A DNA stretch of 64,000 nt from Rhodobacterales bacterium LSUCC0031 (GCA_015689735.1 WVSP01000004.1:62001-126000), one strand, 5' to 3'. Shown: positions 27,463-37,758, counted from the stretch's first letter. Notes: generated from the letters alone by a model not told the origin. Translations and numbers: made by a program.

Positions 27463-29109
27463 TCACGCGCCCAATTCACCTTTCAGCCCGCGGGCGATCA
27501 GATCGCGTGTCTCGTCGATGCCATAAAGCGCGATGAAACCGCCGAAACGCGGGCCTTGGCTTGCGCCCAAAAGCACCTCGTATAGCGCGCCGAACCAATC
27601 GCGCAGCGGCTCGAAGCCGTGCAGCTTGCCGATGGCGAAAACAATGGATTGCAGGAAATCGTCGTTTTGCCAGTCAATCTCGACCGAAGCAGCCTCGGCC
27701 CCATCGAGGGCCGCCTTGCGCGCCAAGACCTCGCGCGCCTTGTCGGCGTCACCCAGACAGGCGGACAACTCGGCCAAGGCGGCGGCTTCCTTGTCGCTGG
27801 GCGCGCGAAAGACGCGGGTAGGTTTGACGAAATCTGCATAGTAGCGAATGGCGAAGCCCGCCGCCTGATCCAGATCGGGGTTCCCCTCGGGGCTGGCCTC
27901 GGGCGCGTAGCGACGGATAAAGGCCCAAAGCTTGTCTTTATCCTCGGCCCCCGACACGCTGACGAGATTCAAGAGCATCGCAAACGGCACGACCATGGTC
28001 GAGACCGGCACGTTACCGCCATGGATGTGCCAGACGGGGTTGGCCAATTTCTGCTCGACGCCTTGCGCGTGATAGGCGTTGAGTTGCTGGTGGTATTCAT
28101 CCACCGCCTTGGGAATGACATCGAAATAGAGCCGCTTGGCGGTCTTCGGCTTGAGGAACATGAAATAGCTCAAGCTCTCGGTCGAGGCATAGGTCAGCCA
28201 TTCGTCGATCGAAATGCCGTTGCCCGAGGATTTCGAGATCTTCTGCCCCTGCTCGTCGAGGAACAGCTCATAGGTGAAGTGGTGCGGCGCGGGCGCACCC
28301 AGGATCTCGCAAATCGCGTCATAGATCGGCGTGTTGGTGGAGTGATCCTTGCCGTACATCTCGAAATCGACGCCAAGTGCCGCCCAGCGTGCGCCGAAAT
28401 CTGGCTTCCACTGCAACTTGCATTGCCCGCCCGTCACAGGCAGCGTCCATTCACGGCCCGTTTCATCGTCGAAGGTGACGGTGCCTTCCTTGGCATCGAC
28501 ATGCTTGATCGGCACATACAGCACGCGGCCGGTTTCAGGATGGATCGGCAGGAAAATCGAATAGGTCTGCTGGCGTTCGTCGCGCAAACTGGCCAACATC
28601 ACCTTCATCAACGCGTCATAGCGCTCGGCTGCGCGCAAGAGCACCTCGTCAAAAGCGCCCGAGGCGTAATAATCAGTGGCAGAATAAAATTCATATTCGA
28701 ACCCGAAGGTGTCGAGGAACCGGCGCAGCATCGCGTTGTTGTGATGGCCAAAGCTTTCGAATTCCCCGAACGGGTCAGGCACGCGCGTCAGCGGCTTTTG
28801 CAGATGCTCGCGAAGCATGTCTTGGTTTGGAACGTTGCCCGGCACTTTGCGCATCCCGTCCATGTCATCCGAGAAACAGATCAGCCGTGTCGGAATGTCT
28901 GAAATCACCTCGAAGGCGCGGCGTATCATCGTCGTACGCAAGACCTCGCCAAAGGTGCCGATGTGCGGCAGGCCCGAGGGGCCGTAGCCCGTCTCGAACA
29001 GCACATAGCCCTTTTCGGGGGGGGCTTTCTCGTAACGTTTGAGCACCGCCCGCGCCTCTTCGAAGGGCCAAGCCTTGGAGGTCATCGCGGCATCGCGGAG
29101 GGTGGTCAT
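27463..29109 (-). CDS. lysK: Lysyl-tRNA synthetase, class I
   Basis: Charges tRNA-Lys with the class I fold found in archaea and many alphaproteobacteria instead of the usual class II LysS. It has 548 residues from the ATG at 29109 ([20 protein letters not shown]), the family start. The HIGH-like motif is [14 protein letters not shown] and the KMSKS-like motif [10 protein letters not shown]. The longer frame to 29523 is antisense to the TerB gene and is not real. It shares a short divergent promoter region with the TerB-like gene. Confidence 0.97.
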   Translation of the reverse strand: MTTLRDAAMTSKAWPFEEARAVLKRYEKAPPEKGYVLFETGYGPSGLPHIGTFGEVLRTTMIRRAFEVISDIPTRLICFSDDMDGMRKVPGNVPNQDMLREHLQKPLTRVPDPFGEFESFGHHNNAMLRRFLDTFGFEYEFYSATDYYASGAFDEVLLRAAERYDALMKVMLASLRDERQQTYSIFLPIHPETGRVLYVPIKHVDAKEGTVTFDDETGREWTLPVTGGQCKLQWKPDFGARWAALGVDFEMYGKDHSTNTPIYDAICEILGAPAPHHFTYELFLDEQGQKISKSSGNGISIDEWLTYASTESLSYFMFLKPKTAKRLYFDVIPKAVDEYHQQLNAYHAQGVEQKLANPVWHIHGGNVPVSTMVVPFAMLLNLVSVSGAEDKDKLWAFIRRYAPEASPEGNPDLDQAAGFAIRYYADFVKPTRVFRAPSDKEAAALAELSACLGDADKAREVLARKAALDGAEAASVEIDWQNDDFLQSIVFAIGKLHGFEPLRDWFGALYEVLLGASQGPRFGGFIALYGIDETRDLIARGLKGELGA

Positions 29110-29217
29110 CTGTTTGGGTCCCGAATTGAGAACGGGCTCCATCGCCCGCGCGCCCATGCCCCTATTGTGCAGACGCGGCGACGTCAATAAATTCCCAATA
29201 AGGAAAGGAGGCCGAAG

Positions 29218-29628
29218 ATGGCCGAACTCAGTCCCGAAGATGCCCTTGTGGCCCTGATGGTGGCGGTATCCGTCTCGGACGCCGCGATCCGCACCGCCGA
29301 ACTGGTAAATATCGAGCAGATCGTGAACCACCTGCCGGTTTTCGCCAATTACGATGCAGACCGTATGCGCAGCGTGGGCAATATCGTCTTCGAATTGTTC
29401 GAAGAGGAAGACGGGCTGGATGCCTTTTTTGGGTTGGTGACCGAGGCCTTGCCGGAAAAACTCTACGAAACAGCCTATGCAATCTGCTGCGACGTGGCCG
29501 TCGCCGATGGAGCGCTGGCGCAAAGCGAACTACGCTTTCTCGAGGAACTGCGCCACGAGCTTGACATCGACCGCCTCCATGCCGCCGCCATCGAACGCGG
29601 GGCGCGGGCGCGGCACATGACGCTTTAA
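29218..29628 (+). CDS. TerB-like protein
   Basis: Cytosolic helical protein of 136 residues of the tellurite-resistance TerB family, with the two paired acidic segments typical of the fold: [20 protein letters not shown] and [20 protein letters not shown]. No other tellurite genes are present, so resistance is not implied; TerB folds also occur in membrane-associated stress proteins. The Shine-Dalgarno GGAGG is strong. It is followed 48 bp later by the acyltransferase gene. Confidence 0.88.
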   Translation: MAELSPEDALVALMVAVSVSDAAIRTAELVNIEQIVNHLPVFANYDADRMRSVGNIVFELFEEEDGLDAFFGLVTEALPEKLYETAYAICCDVAVADGALAQSELRFLEELRHELDIDRLHAAAIERGARARHMTL

Positions 29629-29676
29629 GCCATCATTCTTGCCCGTTTGCAGCAAAACTGACACCTTGGGCGCCTT

Positions 29677-31092
29677 ATGTCCGCGACCGTCACGCTCCCC
29701 ATCTGGCTATTCGTTCTCATCCTGCTTTTTGCAGGCGTCACATTCGCGTCGCATTTCCTGTTCCCGTCGGTGCGCTGGTTCCTCCGCCGCCGCCTTGAGC
29801 GCGCGGTCGAGCAACTCAACGCCCGTCTCAAGACGCCGATACAACCCTTCAAGCTCGCCTCGCGGACCGACACCATCCGCCGTCTGATCTATGACCCGGA
29901 GGTTGCCCAAGCCATCGCCGACCATGCGCGCAGCAACGCGATCCGCGAAGACGTCGCCTTTCAAAAGGCCGAACGCTATGCCCGCGAGATTGTGCCGGGC
30001 TTTTCTGCCTTTACCTATTTCGGCTTTGCCATTCGCGCGGCACGGATACTCAGCCAATCACTCTACCGTGTGCGACTGGTCCATGCCAATCACCGGGCGC
30101 TCGAGGACATACCGGCCGAGGCGACGGTCATCTTCGTGATGAACCACCGTTCGAACATGGACTATGTACTGGTCACATGGCTGGCCGCCGAACGCTCGGC
30201 CTTGGCCTATGCAGTGGGCGAATGGGCGCGGGTCTGGCCGTTGCGCCAGCTTGTACGCGCGATGGGCGGCTACTTCATCCGCCGCCGCCACAACAACCCG
30301 CTCTATCGCAAGGTCTTGGCCCGCTACGTCCAGATGGCGACCGAAGCTGGCGTGACCCAAGCCGTCTTTCCCGAAGGCGGACTAAGCCGCACAGGCGCGA
30401 TGGGGCGGCCCAAACTCGGATTATTCTCATATATCGTCGAAGGCTTCCGCCCCGGCCAATCCCGCGATGTGGTGTTTGTGCCAGTCGCGATCAACTATGA
30501 TCGCGTCATGGAAGACCGCGCGTTGATCGAGGCCCAAGATAGCGGCACGCGGGCCTTTCGTTTCACGCTGTGGCCGATCTGGCGCTACCTGCGCCGCCAG
30601 ATCTGGCATCGGATGACAGGCCGGTTTCACCGCTACGGTTATGCGGCGGTGAGCTTTGGTGACCCACTCAGCCTGACACAGTTTCTTGCGACGCCGCGTG
30701 CCGATGCACCACAGGCCCTTGGCCAAGACCTGATGGCGCGGATCGCACAGGTTATGCCTGTAACGCCTGTGCCGCTCGTCGCTCATGCGCTGTCCGAGGG
30801 GGTCCGCAGTGTCGTGGCGCTTGAAGCGGTGTTGCGACGCCATATCGCCGAAGCCGAGGCACGGGGTATCGTCCTGCATATCCCGCGCGGCGATATCCCC
30901 TACACGATCGAGGTGGGCTTACGTGCCTTGATGGAACGCGGTCATGTTACACGTGCTGGCGATAGGCTGGGTCTTTCGGCCGAGGGGGCGGAGTTCATCG
31001 CCTTCTATGCCGCCTCAATTCTACATCTTTTTGGCGATCATTCTGGTCAAAAAGACACGTATGACGCGAAAATAAAAATACCCGCGACATAA
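29677..31092 (+). CDS. Glycerol-3-phosphate/lysophosphatidate acyltransferase family protein (PlsB-like)
   Basis: Membrane-associated acyltransferase of 471 residues for phospholipid synthesis. It begins with a membrane helix (LPIWLFVLILLFAGVTFASHF). The acyltransferase motifs are NHRSNMDYV (HX4D, about residue 155), GGYFIRR and FPEGGLSRTG. Compared with E. coli PlsB it is much shorter. Its roseobacter relatives are annotated as 1-acyl-sn-glycerol-3-phosphate or glycerol-3-phosphate acyltransferases, so the precise acceptor is open. Confidence 0.87.
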   Translation: MSATVTLPIWLFVLILLFAGVTFASHFLFPSVRWFLRRRLERAVEQLNARLKTPIQPFKLASRTDTIRRLIYDPEVAQAIADHARSNAIREDVAFQKAERYAREIVPGFSAFTYFGFAIRAARILSQSLYRVRLVHANHRALEDIPAEATVIFVMNHRSNMDYVLVTWLAAERSALAYAVGEWARVWPLRQLVRAMGGYFIRRRHNNPLYRKVLARYVQMATEAGVTQAVFPEGGLSRTGAMGRPKLGLFSYIVEGFRPGQSRDVVFVPVAINYDRVMEDRALIEAQDSGTRAFRFTLWPIWRYLRRQIWHRMTGRFHRYGYAAVSFGDPLSLTQFLATPRADAPQALGQDLMARIAQVMPVTPVPLVAHALSEGVRSVVALEAVLRRHIAEAEARGIVLHIPRGDIPYTIEVGLRALMERGHVTRAGDRLGLSAEGAEFIAFYAASILHLFGDHSGQKDTYDAKIKIPAT

Positions 31093-31207
31093 TATTTCAC
31101 ATTTTGTAATTTCAGGTTTGCTTTGTTGCGCACCGATCTGTATCTCTCGCAGAAGCAGCATGTTTGATTCCGCAGCGCGGCATCTGCAAAGGATCGGAGA
31201 AATGACG

Positions 31208-32503
31208 ATGGCCCTCGACGCGACCCCCGCAATCGCCAGCTATGATGCGCCCAAGAAAGACCTCTACGAGATGGGCGAAATCCCGCCCTTGGGCCATGTT
31301 CCCGCACAGATGTATGGCTGGATCTTGCGCCAAGAGCGCCATGGCGAACCGGTTGATGCCCTCAAGGTCGAGGTGGTCGATACCCCCAAGCTCGACAGCC
31401 ATGATGTGCTTGTCCTCGTGATGGCGGCGGGCGTGAATTACAATGGTGTGTGGGCCTGTCTGGGCAAGCCCGCTTCGGTGTTTCGCCAGCACAAGGCGCC
31501 TTATGCGATCATCGGCTCGGATGCAGCGGGCATCGTTTGGGCCGTGGGCGACAAGGTCACGCGCTGGAAAGTCGGCGACGAGGTCGTGATCCACTGCAAC
31601 CAGGACGACGGCGATGACGAAGAATGCAATGGCGGCGATCCGATGCTTTCGCCCTCGCAGCGGATCTGGGGTTACGAGACAGCCGATGGCAGTTTTGCCC
31701 AATTCACCCGTGTGCAATCGCAGCAACTCATGCCGCGCCCCAAGCATCTGACGTGGGAAGAATCGGCATGCTATACGCTCACGCTCGCCACCGCCTACCG
31801 GATGCTCTTCGGCCATGAACCCCACGACCTCAAGCCCGGCCAGAACGTGCTGGTCTGGGGCGCCTCGGGCGGTCTTGGCTCTTTCGCGATCCAGCTTATC
31901 AACACTGCCGGCGCCAATGCGATCGGCGTGATCTCGGACGAGGATAAACGTCAATTCGTGATGGATCTTGGCGCCAAGGGCGTCATCAACCGCAAGGATT
32001 TCAACTGCTGGGGCCGCCTACCCGAGGTCGGCACCGATGAATACACGGACTGGTTCAACGAAGTGCGCCGCTTTGGCAAGGCGATCTGGGACATCACAGG
32101 CAAAGGCGTGAATGTCGATATGGTGTTTGAGCACCCCGGCGAGGCAACCTTTCCCGTCTCGACCTTCGTGGTCAAGCGCGGCGGCATGGTGGTGATTTGC
32201 GCCGGCACATCGGGCTACAACTGCACCTTTGACGTCCGCCATATGTGGAGCCACCAAAAGCGCCTGCAAGGCAGCCATTTCGCCCATCTCAAACAGGCCG
32301 CCGCCGCCAACAAGCTGATGCTCGACCGCCGCCTTGATCCCTGCATGTCCGAAGTTTTCCCTTGGGACGACCTGCCGCTTGCCCATATGAAGATGATGCG
32401 CAACCAACATAAGCCAGGCAACATGGCGGTCTTGGTGCAAGCACCGCGTACAGGGCTACGCACGCTTGAAGACGTGCTAGAAGCCGGGCCAAAACGGGCC
32501 TGA
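31208..32503 (+). CDS. ccrA: Crotonyl-CoA carboxylase/reductase
   Basis: Key enzyme of the ethylmalonyl-CoA pathway: reductively carboxylates crotonyl-CoA with NADPH and CO2 to ethylmalonyl-CoA. It has 431 residues from MALDATPA, the standard start; an ATG six bases earlier is also near the Shine-Dalgarno GGAG. Family-specific signatures are VMAAGVNYNGVWA, CNQDDGDDEECNGGDPM, the Rossmann loop VWGASGGLGSFA and the end NMAVLVQAPRTGLRT. Presence implies acetate or other C2 assimilation without isocitrate lyase. The mutase gene that often follows is not here; rpe follows on the opposite strand. Confidence 0.97.
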   Translation: MALDATPAIASYDAPKKDLYEMGEIPPLGHVPAQMYGWILRQERHGEPVDALKVEVVDTPKLDSHDVLVLVMAAGVNYNGVWACLGKPASVFRQHKAPYAIIGSDAAGIVWAVGDKVTRWKVGDEVVIHCNQDDGDDEECNGGDPMLSPSQRIWGYETADGSFAQFTRVQSQQLMPRPKHLTWEESACYTLTLATAYRMLFGHEPHDLKPGQNVLVWGASGGLGSFAIQLINTAGANAIGVISDEDKRQFVMDLGAKGVINRKDFNCWGRLPEVGTDEYTDWFNEVRRFGKAIWDITGKGVNVDMVFEHPGEATFPVSTFVVKRGGMVVICAGTSGYNCTFDVRHMWSHQKRLQGSHFAHLKQAAAANKLMLDRRLDPCMSEVFPWDDLPLAHMKMMRNQHKPGNMAVLVQAPRTGLRTLEDVLEAGPKRA

Positions 32504-32506
32504 CGT

Positions 32507-33205
32507 TCAACCAGGCAAGGACGCCGCAGGTATGGCGGCCTTGCGAATGGCCGCGATATTGGCACCGTAAACCGCGGGGTTGTCCACTGATCCGCCCTTG
32601 AACACGGCTGAGCCTGCGACCAGTACATCGGCCCCTGCCGCGACAACAAGCGGTGCAGTCGCGGGGTCCACACCGCCGTCGATTTCGATATGGATGGGCC
32701 GGTCACCGATCAGCGCCCGTAGGCTGCGGATCTTGGCGGACATGTCGATGAATTTCTGGCCGCCGAAACCGGGATTGACCGTCATTACGCAGACCAGATC
32801 GGTCAAATCAAGCAGATGGGCTACGGCTTCGGCCGGAGTGCCAGGGTTCAGCGCCACGCCCGCCTTCATGCCCGCGCCCCGGATCGCCTGTAGCGTGCGA
32901 TGGATATGCGGTCCGGCCTCAACATGGGCGGTCAACACATCGGCGCCTGCATCGGCGTAAGCCGCGATATAGGGATCGACCGGCGCGATCATCAGATGCA
33001 CATCCATTACCGTTTTGACATGAGAACGGAAAGCTTTGACCGCCATTGGCCCAAAGGTGAGGTTCGGCACGAAATGCCCATCCATGACGTCAACATGCAC
33101 CCAATCAGCGCCCTGATCCTCGATCGCGCGGATCTCGGCCCCGAAATTGGCGAAATCGGCCGAAAGGATCGATGGCGCGATCTTGATGGAACGATCGAAT
33201 GACAT
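32507..33205 (-). CDS. rpe: Ribulose-phosphate 3-epimerase
   Basis: Interconverts ribulose-5-phosphate and xylulose-5-phosphate in the pentose phosphate/Calvin cycle. It has 232 residues from [20 protein letters not shown] (33205; Shine-Dalgarno AGGGGG). Metal-binding and catalytic segments are [36 protein letters not shown] and [11 protein letters not shown]. It is convergent with ccrA (3 bp apart) and divergent from deoC. Confidence 0.96.
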   Translation of the reverse strand: MSFDRSIKIAPSILSADFANFGAEIRAIEDQGADWVHVDVMDGHFVPNLTFGPMAVKAFRSHVKTVMDVHLMIAPVDPYIAAYADAGADVLTAHVEAGPHIHRTLQAIRGAGMKAGVALNPGTPAEAVAHLLDLTDLVCVMTVNPGFGGQKFIDMSAKIRSLRALIGDRPIHIEIDGGVDPATAPLVVAAGADVLVAGSAVFKGGSVDNPAVYGANIAAIRKAAIPAASLPG

Positions 33206-33326
33206 GTGGCAGCCCCCTGCAATGCGCGCTGCCCTGTTAACGGCTTCATCCGTCCCTGTCACGGGTTCAAACAGCCGCCGGGTCGCGCTTGCCAAGCCAC
33301 GGGCCGCATGAGAGGCTTTTACCATC

Positions 33327-34349
33327 ATGACAGAAAGAGCGGCCCACACGCCCATGTCCCAAACCGCGATTGCGCCCAGCGCACAAGATCACCTGCCGCG
33401 GCTGCACCGCCCCCGCAACCCGGGGCTTGCGCTTGATCTCGACTGGATCGCGCGGGTGCAGGCCAATACCTCGGCCATTGAACGGCGCGCGGCGACCTTG
33501 CCCGGTCGGCGCACGGTTAAAAAAGACTATCAAGCCGCTTGGCTGGCCCGCGCGGTCACTTGCATCGATCTGACCACGCTTTCAGGGGACGACACACCAG
33601 GCCGCGTCCGCCGTCTTTGCGCCAAGGCGCGCCAACCCGTGCGCGCCGACCTGCTTGCAGCGCTCGGTCTGCCCGCAATCACCGTGGGGGCAGTCTGCGT
33701 CTATCACGAGATGGTGGAAACCGCGGTCGAAGCGCTTGCGGGATCGGCCATCCCCGTCGCCGCCGTCTCGACCGGCTTTCCGGCGGGGCTCTCGCCCTAT
33801 GCGCTGCGCGTGAAGGAGATCGAGGAAAGCGTCAAGGCAGGCGCGCAGGAAATCGACATCGTCATCTCGCGCCGCCATGTGCTGACCGGGAATTGGCAGG
33901 CTCTTTATGACGAGATGTGCGCATTCCGCGCGGCTTGCGGCCCGGCCCATGTCAAGGCGATCCTTGCGACGGGCGAGCTTGGCACACTCAAGAATGTAGC
34001 CCGCGCGTCGCTTGTTTGCATGATGGCAGGCGCCGATTTCATCAAGACCTCGACCGGCAAGGAAAGCGTCAACGCAACACTTCCCGTCTCGCTCACCATG
34101 ATCCGCGCCATCCGCGACTACGAGGCAGCAACGGGGATCAAGATCGGCTACAAGCCCGCAGGTGGGATTTCCAAAGCCAAGGATGCACTGGTCTATCTCA
34201 GCCTGATGAAAGAGGAATTGGGCGACGACTGGCTCCGGCCTGACCTTTTCCGCTTTGGCGCGTCGAGCCTTTTGGGCGATATCGAACGGCAACTCGAACA
34301 CCATGTCACCGGCGCCTATTCGGCAAGCTGGCGGCATCCGATGGCATAA
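33327..34349 (+). CDS. deoC: Deoxyribose-phosphate aldolase
   Basis: Splits 2-deoxyribose-5-phosphate to acetaldehyde and glyceraldehyde-3-phosphate in nucleoside breakdown. It has 340 residues (331 from the second ATG at 33354), the long form found in proteobacteria. The Schiff-base lysine lies in FIKTSTGK; the second active-site lysine is in IGYKPAGGI and the aspartate in CIDLTTL. The next gene, an ALDH16-type dehydrogenase 104 bp downstream, would oxidise the acetaldehyde product, so the pair forms a pathway. Confidence 0.96.
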   Translation: MTERAAHTPMSQTAIAPSAQDHLPRLHRPRNPGLALDLDWIARVQANTSAIERRAATLPGRRTVKKDYQAAWLARAVTCIDLTTLSGDDTPGRVRRLCAKARQPVRADLLAALGLPAITVGAVCVYHEMVETAVEALAGSAIPVAAVSTGFPAGLSPYALRVKEIEESVKAGAQEIDIVISRRHVLTGNWQALYDEMCAFRAACGPAHVKAILATGELGTLKNVARASLVCMMAGADFIKTSTGKESVNATLPVSLTMIRAIRDYEAATGIKIGYKPAGGISKAKDALVYLSLMKEELGDDWLRPDLFRFGASSLLGDIERQLEHHVTGAYSASWRHPMA

Positions 34350-34360
34350 GCAGTGGGCGC

Positions 34361-34413
34361 GTTTTCCCGAGGGAAAACGATGCGAAAAGCCAAGGTTTTT
34401 CGCGAGGGAAAAC
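34361..34413. repeat. Two related hairpins between deoC and the aldehyde dehydrogenase
   Basis: GTTTTCCC-GA-GGGAAAAC (34361-34378) is a perfect hairpin. A second, imperfect version (34395-34413) repeats CGAGGGAAAAC. They fill the spacer of an apparent two-gene operon and may attenuate or stabilise the transcript, or bind a regulator. Confidence 0.6.
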
Positions 34414-34453
34414 TGCGGTTCTCCCAAGAAGCCTGAGATGGAGGGATGAGCAG

Positions 34454-36805
34454 ATGACCACAGCCACGATCTTCGAGACAATGGAGTACGGCCCCGCCCC
34501 CGAAAGCGCGGCCGAGGCTTTGGCCTGGATCGCCACCCGCGGCCCCGCCTTTGGCCATTTCATCGACGGCAAATTCACGCCGTCGGGCGAGACCTTCGCC
34601 ACCAAAAACCCGGCCACGGGTGCCGCGCTTGCCCAGATCACGCAAGGCACGGCCGAGGACGTGGAGGCTGCCGTAGCGGCCGCTTCGAAAGCCTTCCCCA
34701 AATGGGCGCGGCTCTCCTGCCATGCGCGGGCCAAGTACCTCTATGCGCTGGCCCGCCTGCTCCAGAAACACGCCCGCCTGTTCGCGGTGCTGGAAACCCT
34801 CGACAACGGCAAGCCGATCCGCGAGGCGCGCGATATCGATATCCCGCTGGCCCAACGCCATTTCTACCACCATGCGGGGCTGGCCCAGCTCCGCGATGCC
34901 GAAATGCCGGAGAATCAACCCATTGGCGTCTGCGGTCAGGTTATCCCGTGGAACTTCCCGCTATTGATGCTTGCTTGGAAGATCGCACCAGCGCTTGCGG
35001 CGGGCAATACGGTGGTTCTGAAACCCGCTGAGTACACCTCGCTCACGGCTTTGTTGTTCGGCCAGATCTGCCAAGAGGCCGGGCTCCCGCGCGGCGTCGT
35101 CAATATCGTCACCGGCGACGGGCGTACGGGCGAGGCGATCGTGACCCATCCCGGCACGGCCAAGATCGCCTTCACCGGCTCCACCGCCGTGGGCCGACGC
35201 ATCCGCGAAAACATCGCAGGCATGGGCAAATCCCTGACGCTCGAGTTGGGCGGCAAATCTCCCTACATCGTTTTCGAGGACGCAGATATCGACAGCGCCA
35301 TCGAGGGGCTCGTCGATGCGATCTGGTTCAACCAAGGCCAAGTCTGCTGCGCGGGGTCCCGCCTTCTTGTGCAAGAAGGCATCGCAGATGATGTCTATAC
35401 CCGCCTTAAAGCCCGCATGGCCAAGCTGCGCGTGGGCGATCCACTCGACAAATGCATCGATATGGGCGCGCTGGTCGACCCGATCCAGCATCAGGCGATC
35501 AGCGCGATGGTCGCGGCCAATACCGAAGGGCAGCTCTGGCATGCGCCTGTCGATTTGCCCGACACCGGCTGCTTCTTCCCGCCGACCCTCATCACTGGCC
35601 TTTCGCCCGCCGCACCCCTGATGCAGGAGGAGATTTTCGGCCCCGTCCTCGTCTCCACCACCTTCCGCACCCCGGCCGAAGCGGTCGAGATCGCCAACAA
35701 CACCCGCTACGGGCTCGCGGCGACGCTCTGGAGCGAAAATGTGAACCTCGCGCTCGACATCGCGCCGAAGCTCGCGGCAGGCGTGGTCTGGGTGAATGCA
35801 ACCAACCTCTTCGATGCAGCTGCCCCCTTCGGCGGGCTCCGTGAAAGCGGCTTTGGCCGCGAGGGAGGGTGGGAGGGGCTGTCGGCCTACCTCAAGCCAC
35901 GCGCCAAGCGCATGCCCATCAAGCCGATCGCGCCGGTCATCGCGCCCGCGACACCCGAAGCCACCGGCCTGGACCGAACGGCAAAGCTTTATATCGGTGG
36001 CAAGCAGACCCGCCCCGATGGCGGCTATTCCACCGCTGTGTGGTCCAAGCGCGGCAAGCTCTTGGGTCATGTGGGCATCGGCAACCGCAAGGATATCCGC
36101 AACGCGGTCGAGGCGGCACGGGGGGCGAGTGGCTGGGCCAAAGCAAGCGCACATAACCGTGCGCAGGTGCTTTATTACATCGCCGAGAACCTGTCGGCGC
36201 GGGCAGATGAATTCAGCCAGCGCTTGCGCGACATGACTGGGTGTACGCAGGCACAAGCCGCGGCAGAGGTCGCAACCAGCATCGACCGGCTGTTCAGCTA
36301 TGGCGCATGGGCCGACAAGATGGATGGGCGCGTGGTGCAGGCACCGATCCGGGGCGTAGCGCTTGCGATGCGCGCGCCCACGGGCGTGATCGGCGCGCTC
36401 GCCCCCGATGCGGCGCCGCTCCTCGGGACGCTGTCCCTCGTCGCGCCAGCCATCGCGATGGGCAACCGCGTGATCCTCGTGCCATCGCGCGCCTATCCCT
36501 TGGCGGCGACCGATCTTTATCAGGTGTTCGACACATCCGATCTGCCGGGGGGCGTGATCAATATCATAACGGGTGATGCGCAGGAATTGGGGCAGACGCT
36601 TGCCGCCCATGCCGATGTCGATGCGCTGTGGTCTTTTGCAGGCGGTCTGGACCAATCAAAGCTCGAGGCGGCATCGGCGGGCAATCTCAAGCGGACATGG
36701 ATCAATGATACGATGCCTGACTGGGCCGGGACCGACGGCGAGGGGCGCATCTTTCTTGATCAGGCTACCGAGGTCAGGACGATCTGGATCCCCTACGGCA
36801 CATAG
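34454..36805 (+). CDS. ALDH16-type aldehyde dehydrogenase with a second, non-catalytic domain
   Basis: NAD-dependent aldehyde dehydrogenase of 783 residues. The first domain (about 30-490) is complete: PWNFPLLMLAWKIAPAL, general base E264 (LELGGKS) and nucleophile C298 (NQGQVCCAGSR). A second ALDH-like domain (about 520-783) lacks a catalytic cysteine and ends early. This two-domain form is ALDH16; a structure from the roseobacter Loktanella showed it to be active with the second domain structural. Next to deoC it most likely oxidises acetaldehyde to acetate; that substrate is inferred from context. Confidence 0.93.
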   Translation: MTTATIFETMEYGPAPESAAEALAWIATRGPAFGHFIDGKFTPSGETFATKNPATGAALAQITQGTAEDVEAAVAAASKAFPKWARLSCHARAKYLYALARLLQKHARLFAVLETLDNGKPIREARDIDIPLAQRHFYHHAGLAQLRDAEMPENQPIGVCGQVIPWNFPLLMLAWKIAPALAAGNTVVLKPAEYTSLTALLFGQICQEAGLPRGVVNIVTGDGRTGEAIVTHPGTAKIAFTGSTAVGRRIRENIAGMGKSLTLELGGKSPYIVFEDADIDSAIEGLVDAIWFNQGQVCCAGSRLLVQEGIADDVYTRLKARMAKLRVGDPLDKCIDMGALVDPIQHQAISAMVAANTEGQLWHAPVDLPDTGCFFPPTLITGLSPAAPLMQEEIFGPVLVSTTFRTPAEAVEIANNTRYGLAATLWSENVNLALDIAPKLAAGVVWVNATNLFDAAAPFGGLRESGFGREGGWEGLSAYLKPRAKRMPIKPIAPVIAPATPEATGLDRTAKLYIGGKQTRPDGGYSTAVWSKRGKLLGHVGIGNRKDIRNAVEAARGASGWAKASAHNRAQVLYYIAENLSARADEFSQRLRDMTGCTQAQAAAEVATSIDRLFSYGAWADKMDGRVVQAPIRGVALAMRAPTGVIGALAPDAAPLLGTLSLVAPAIAMGNRVILVPSRAYPLAATDLYQVFDTSDLPGGVINIITGDAQELGQTLAAHADVDALWSFAGGLDQSKLEAASAGNLKRTWINDTMPDWAGTDGEGRIFLDQATEVRTIWIPYGT

Positions 36806-36848
36806 GCCCGGCGCTTGCGCCCTTGGCCGGCTTAGGGATGCCTCCGGC

Positions 36849-36872
36849 GGGGATATTTATGAAACGAAGAAG
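36849..36872 (-). repeat. Dispersed 3' element, copy 2
   Basis: On the minus strand it reads CTTCTTCGTTTC, AT, AAATATCCCC, 7 bp after the DUF1523 stop. It matches 16073-16095 at nearly all positions and is placed in the same way. Confidence 0.6.
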
Positions 36873-36879
36873 GGGGCGA

Positions 36880-37485
36880 TCATCCCCGCCCGGCGGTCTT
36901 GTCCTTGAGTTTGGCCCAGAACACGGCGAAGCGGTCGCGCATCGGGTCGATCACGCGATCCTCGAAACGTTCCCAGATGCGCCACGCCATAACGGCGATG
37001 ACCAGCAGTGCCACCAGAATCAATGCATTGAGCCAAGGGACAAAAGTGACATCCGGCCCATCGACGGGGCGGATTGCAACCGCGTTAGGATAGGTTGTCA
37101 GGAGCCGCGAGCGCCAGCCGTAATGGGTGATCGCGACCCATTGTGGCGCGCTTGCGGTCGAGGTCAGGTTCGCGGCTTCGGCATGCAGATCGGCGCTGTC
37201 GAGCTTGAAATAGGGTGGCCAGCCAAAGCCGGTATCTTCGTTGCGATAGACCATGACCGCGCCCGAAGCCGCAATCGCGTTGATCAAGCGCAGGTCGCGG
37301 CTGTCGGTCTGGGCATTGCCGCTATCGCCTTGGGCGTAGAAGATGCGGTTCAGCCCCGAGAAATCTTGCCGGATGATTTCCGTCCCGGTGATGCGCACGA
37401 TGTCGCGTTGCGGCAATGTGTAATGCAGCATCGCCCCGAGGATCAGCAGCAAGGTCAAGAAGAAAACGATACGGGGCCAGCGCAT
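36880..37485 (-). CDS. DUF1523 membrane protein
   Basis: Protein of 201 residues with an N-terminal membrane helix (IVFFLTLLLILGAMLHYTL), a periplasmic part of about 120 residues (DIVRITGTEIIR, SRDLRLINA, ITHYGWRS) and a second helix (PWLNALILVALLVIAVMAW) with a basic cytosolic tail. The pattern is that of DUF1523, function unknown. It follows the 87-residue membrane protein by 9 bp on the same strand, so the two form an operon. Confidence 0.87.
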   Translation of the reverse strand: MRWPRIVFFLTLLLILGAMLHYTLPQRDIVRITGTEIIRQDFSGLNRIFYAQGDSGNAQTDSRDLRLINAIAASGAVMVYRNEDTGFGWPPYFKLDSADLHAEAANLTSTASAPQWVAITHYGWRSRLLTTYPNAVAIRPVDGPDVTFVPWLNALILVALLVIAVMAWRIWERFEDRVIDPMRDRFAVFWAKLKDKTAGRG

Positions 37486-37494
37486 GGACGCACC

Positions 37495-37758
37495 TCAATT
37501 CGTCAGGAGGATATAGATGGTCAAACCCGCGACGGGCAGAAGGTAAACGAAAAACACCAGCCATGCGCGAATGCGCCGCGCGATCGGTGCGATGCGCTCA
37601 TCGATCCAAGCCGCGCGATCGCCGGGCCGACCGGCCATGACCCACGCTTCTTCCAGCCGCATCTTGGCGCCCGCGCGCCAATAAAAGAACAGCGAGAGGT
37701 AAACCACGGTCAGCAGCGCCAGCATCAGCAGCAGCATGCGTCCAAGCCCGATGATCAT
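37495..37758 (-). CDS. Small membrane protein paired with DUF1523
   Basis: Protein of 87 residues with two membrane helices (MLLLMLALLTVVYLSLFFYW and AWLVFFVYLLPVAGLTIYIL) separated by a charged loop with KMRLEEAW. It has a strong Shine-Dalgarno (GGAGG). I do not know a function; such proteins regularly sit next to DUF1523 genes in Rhodobacteraceae as far as I recall. Confidence 0.8.
   Translation of the reverse strand: MIIGLGRMLLLMLALLTVVYLSLFFYWRAGAKMRLEEAWVMAGRPGDRAAWIDERIAPIARRIRAWLVFFVYLLPVAGLTIYILLTN

Noticed and set aside
29218-29628. Considered as part of a tellurite-resistance cluster
   Set aside because: Only the TerB-like gene is present; its neighbours are lysK and an acyltransferase.
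34961-36655. 564-residue minus-strand frame opposite the ALDH16 gene
   Set aside because: Antisense to a gene with intact catalytic motifs; no ribosome-binding site or recognisable domain.
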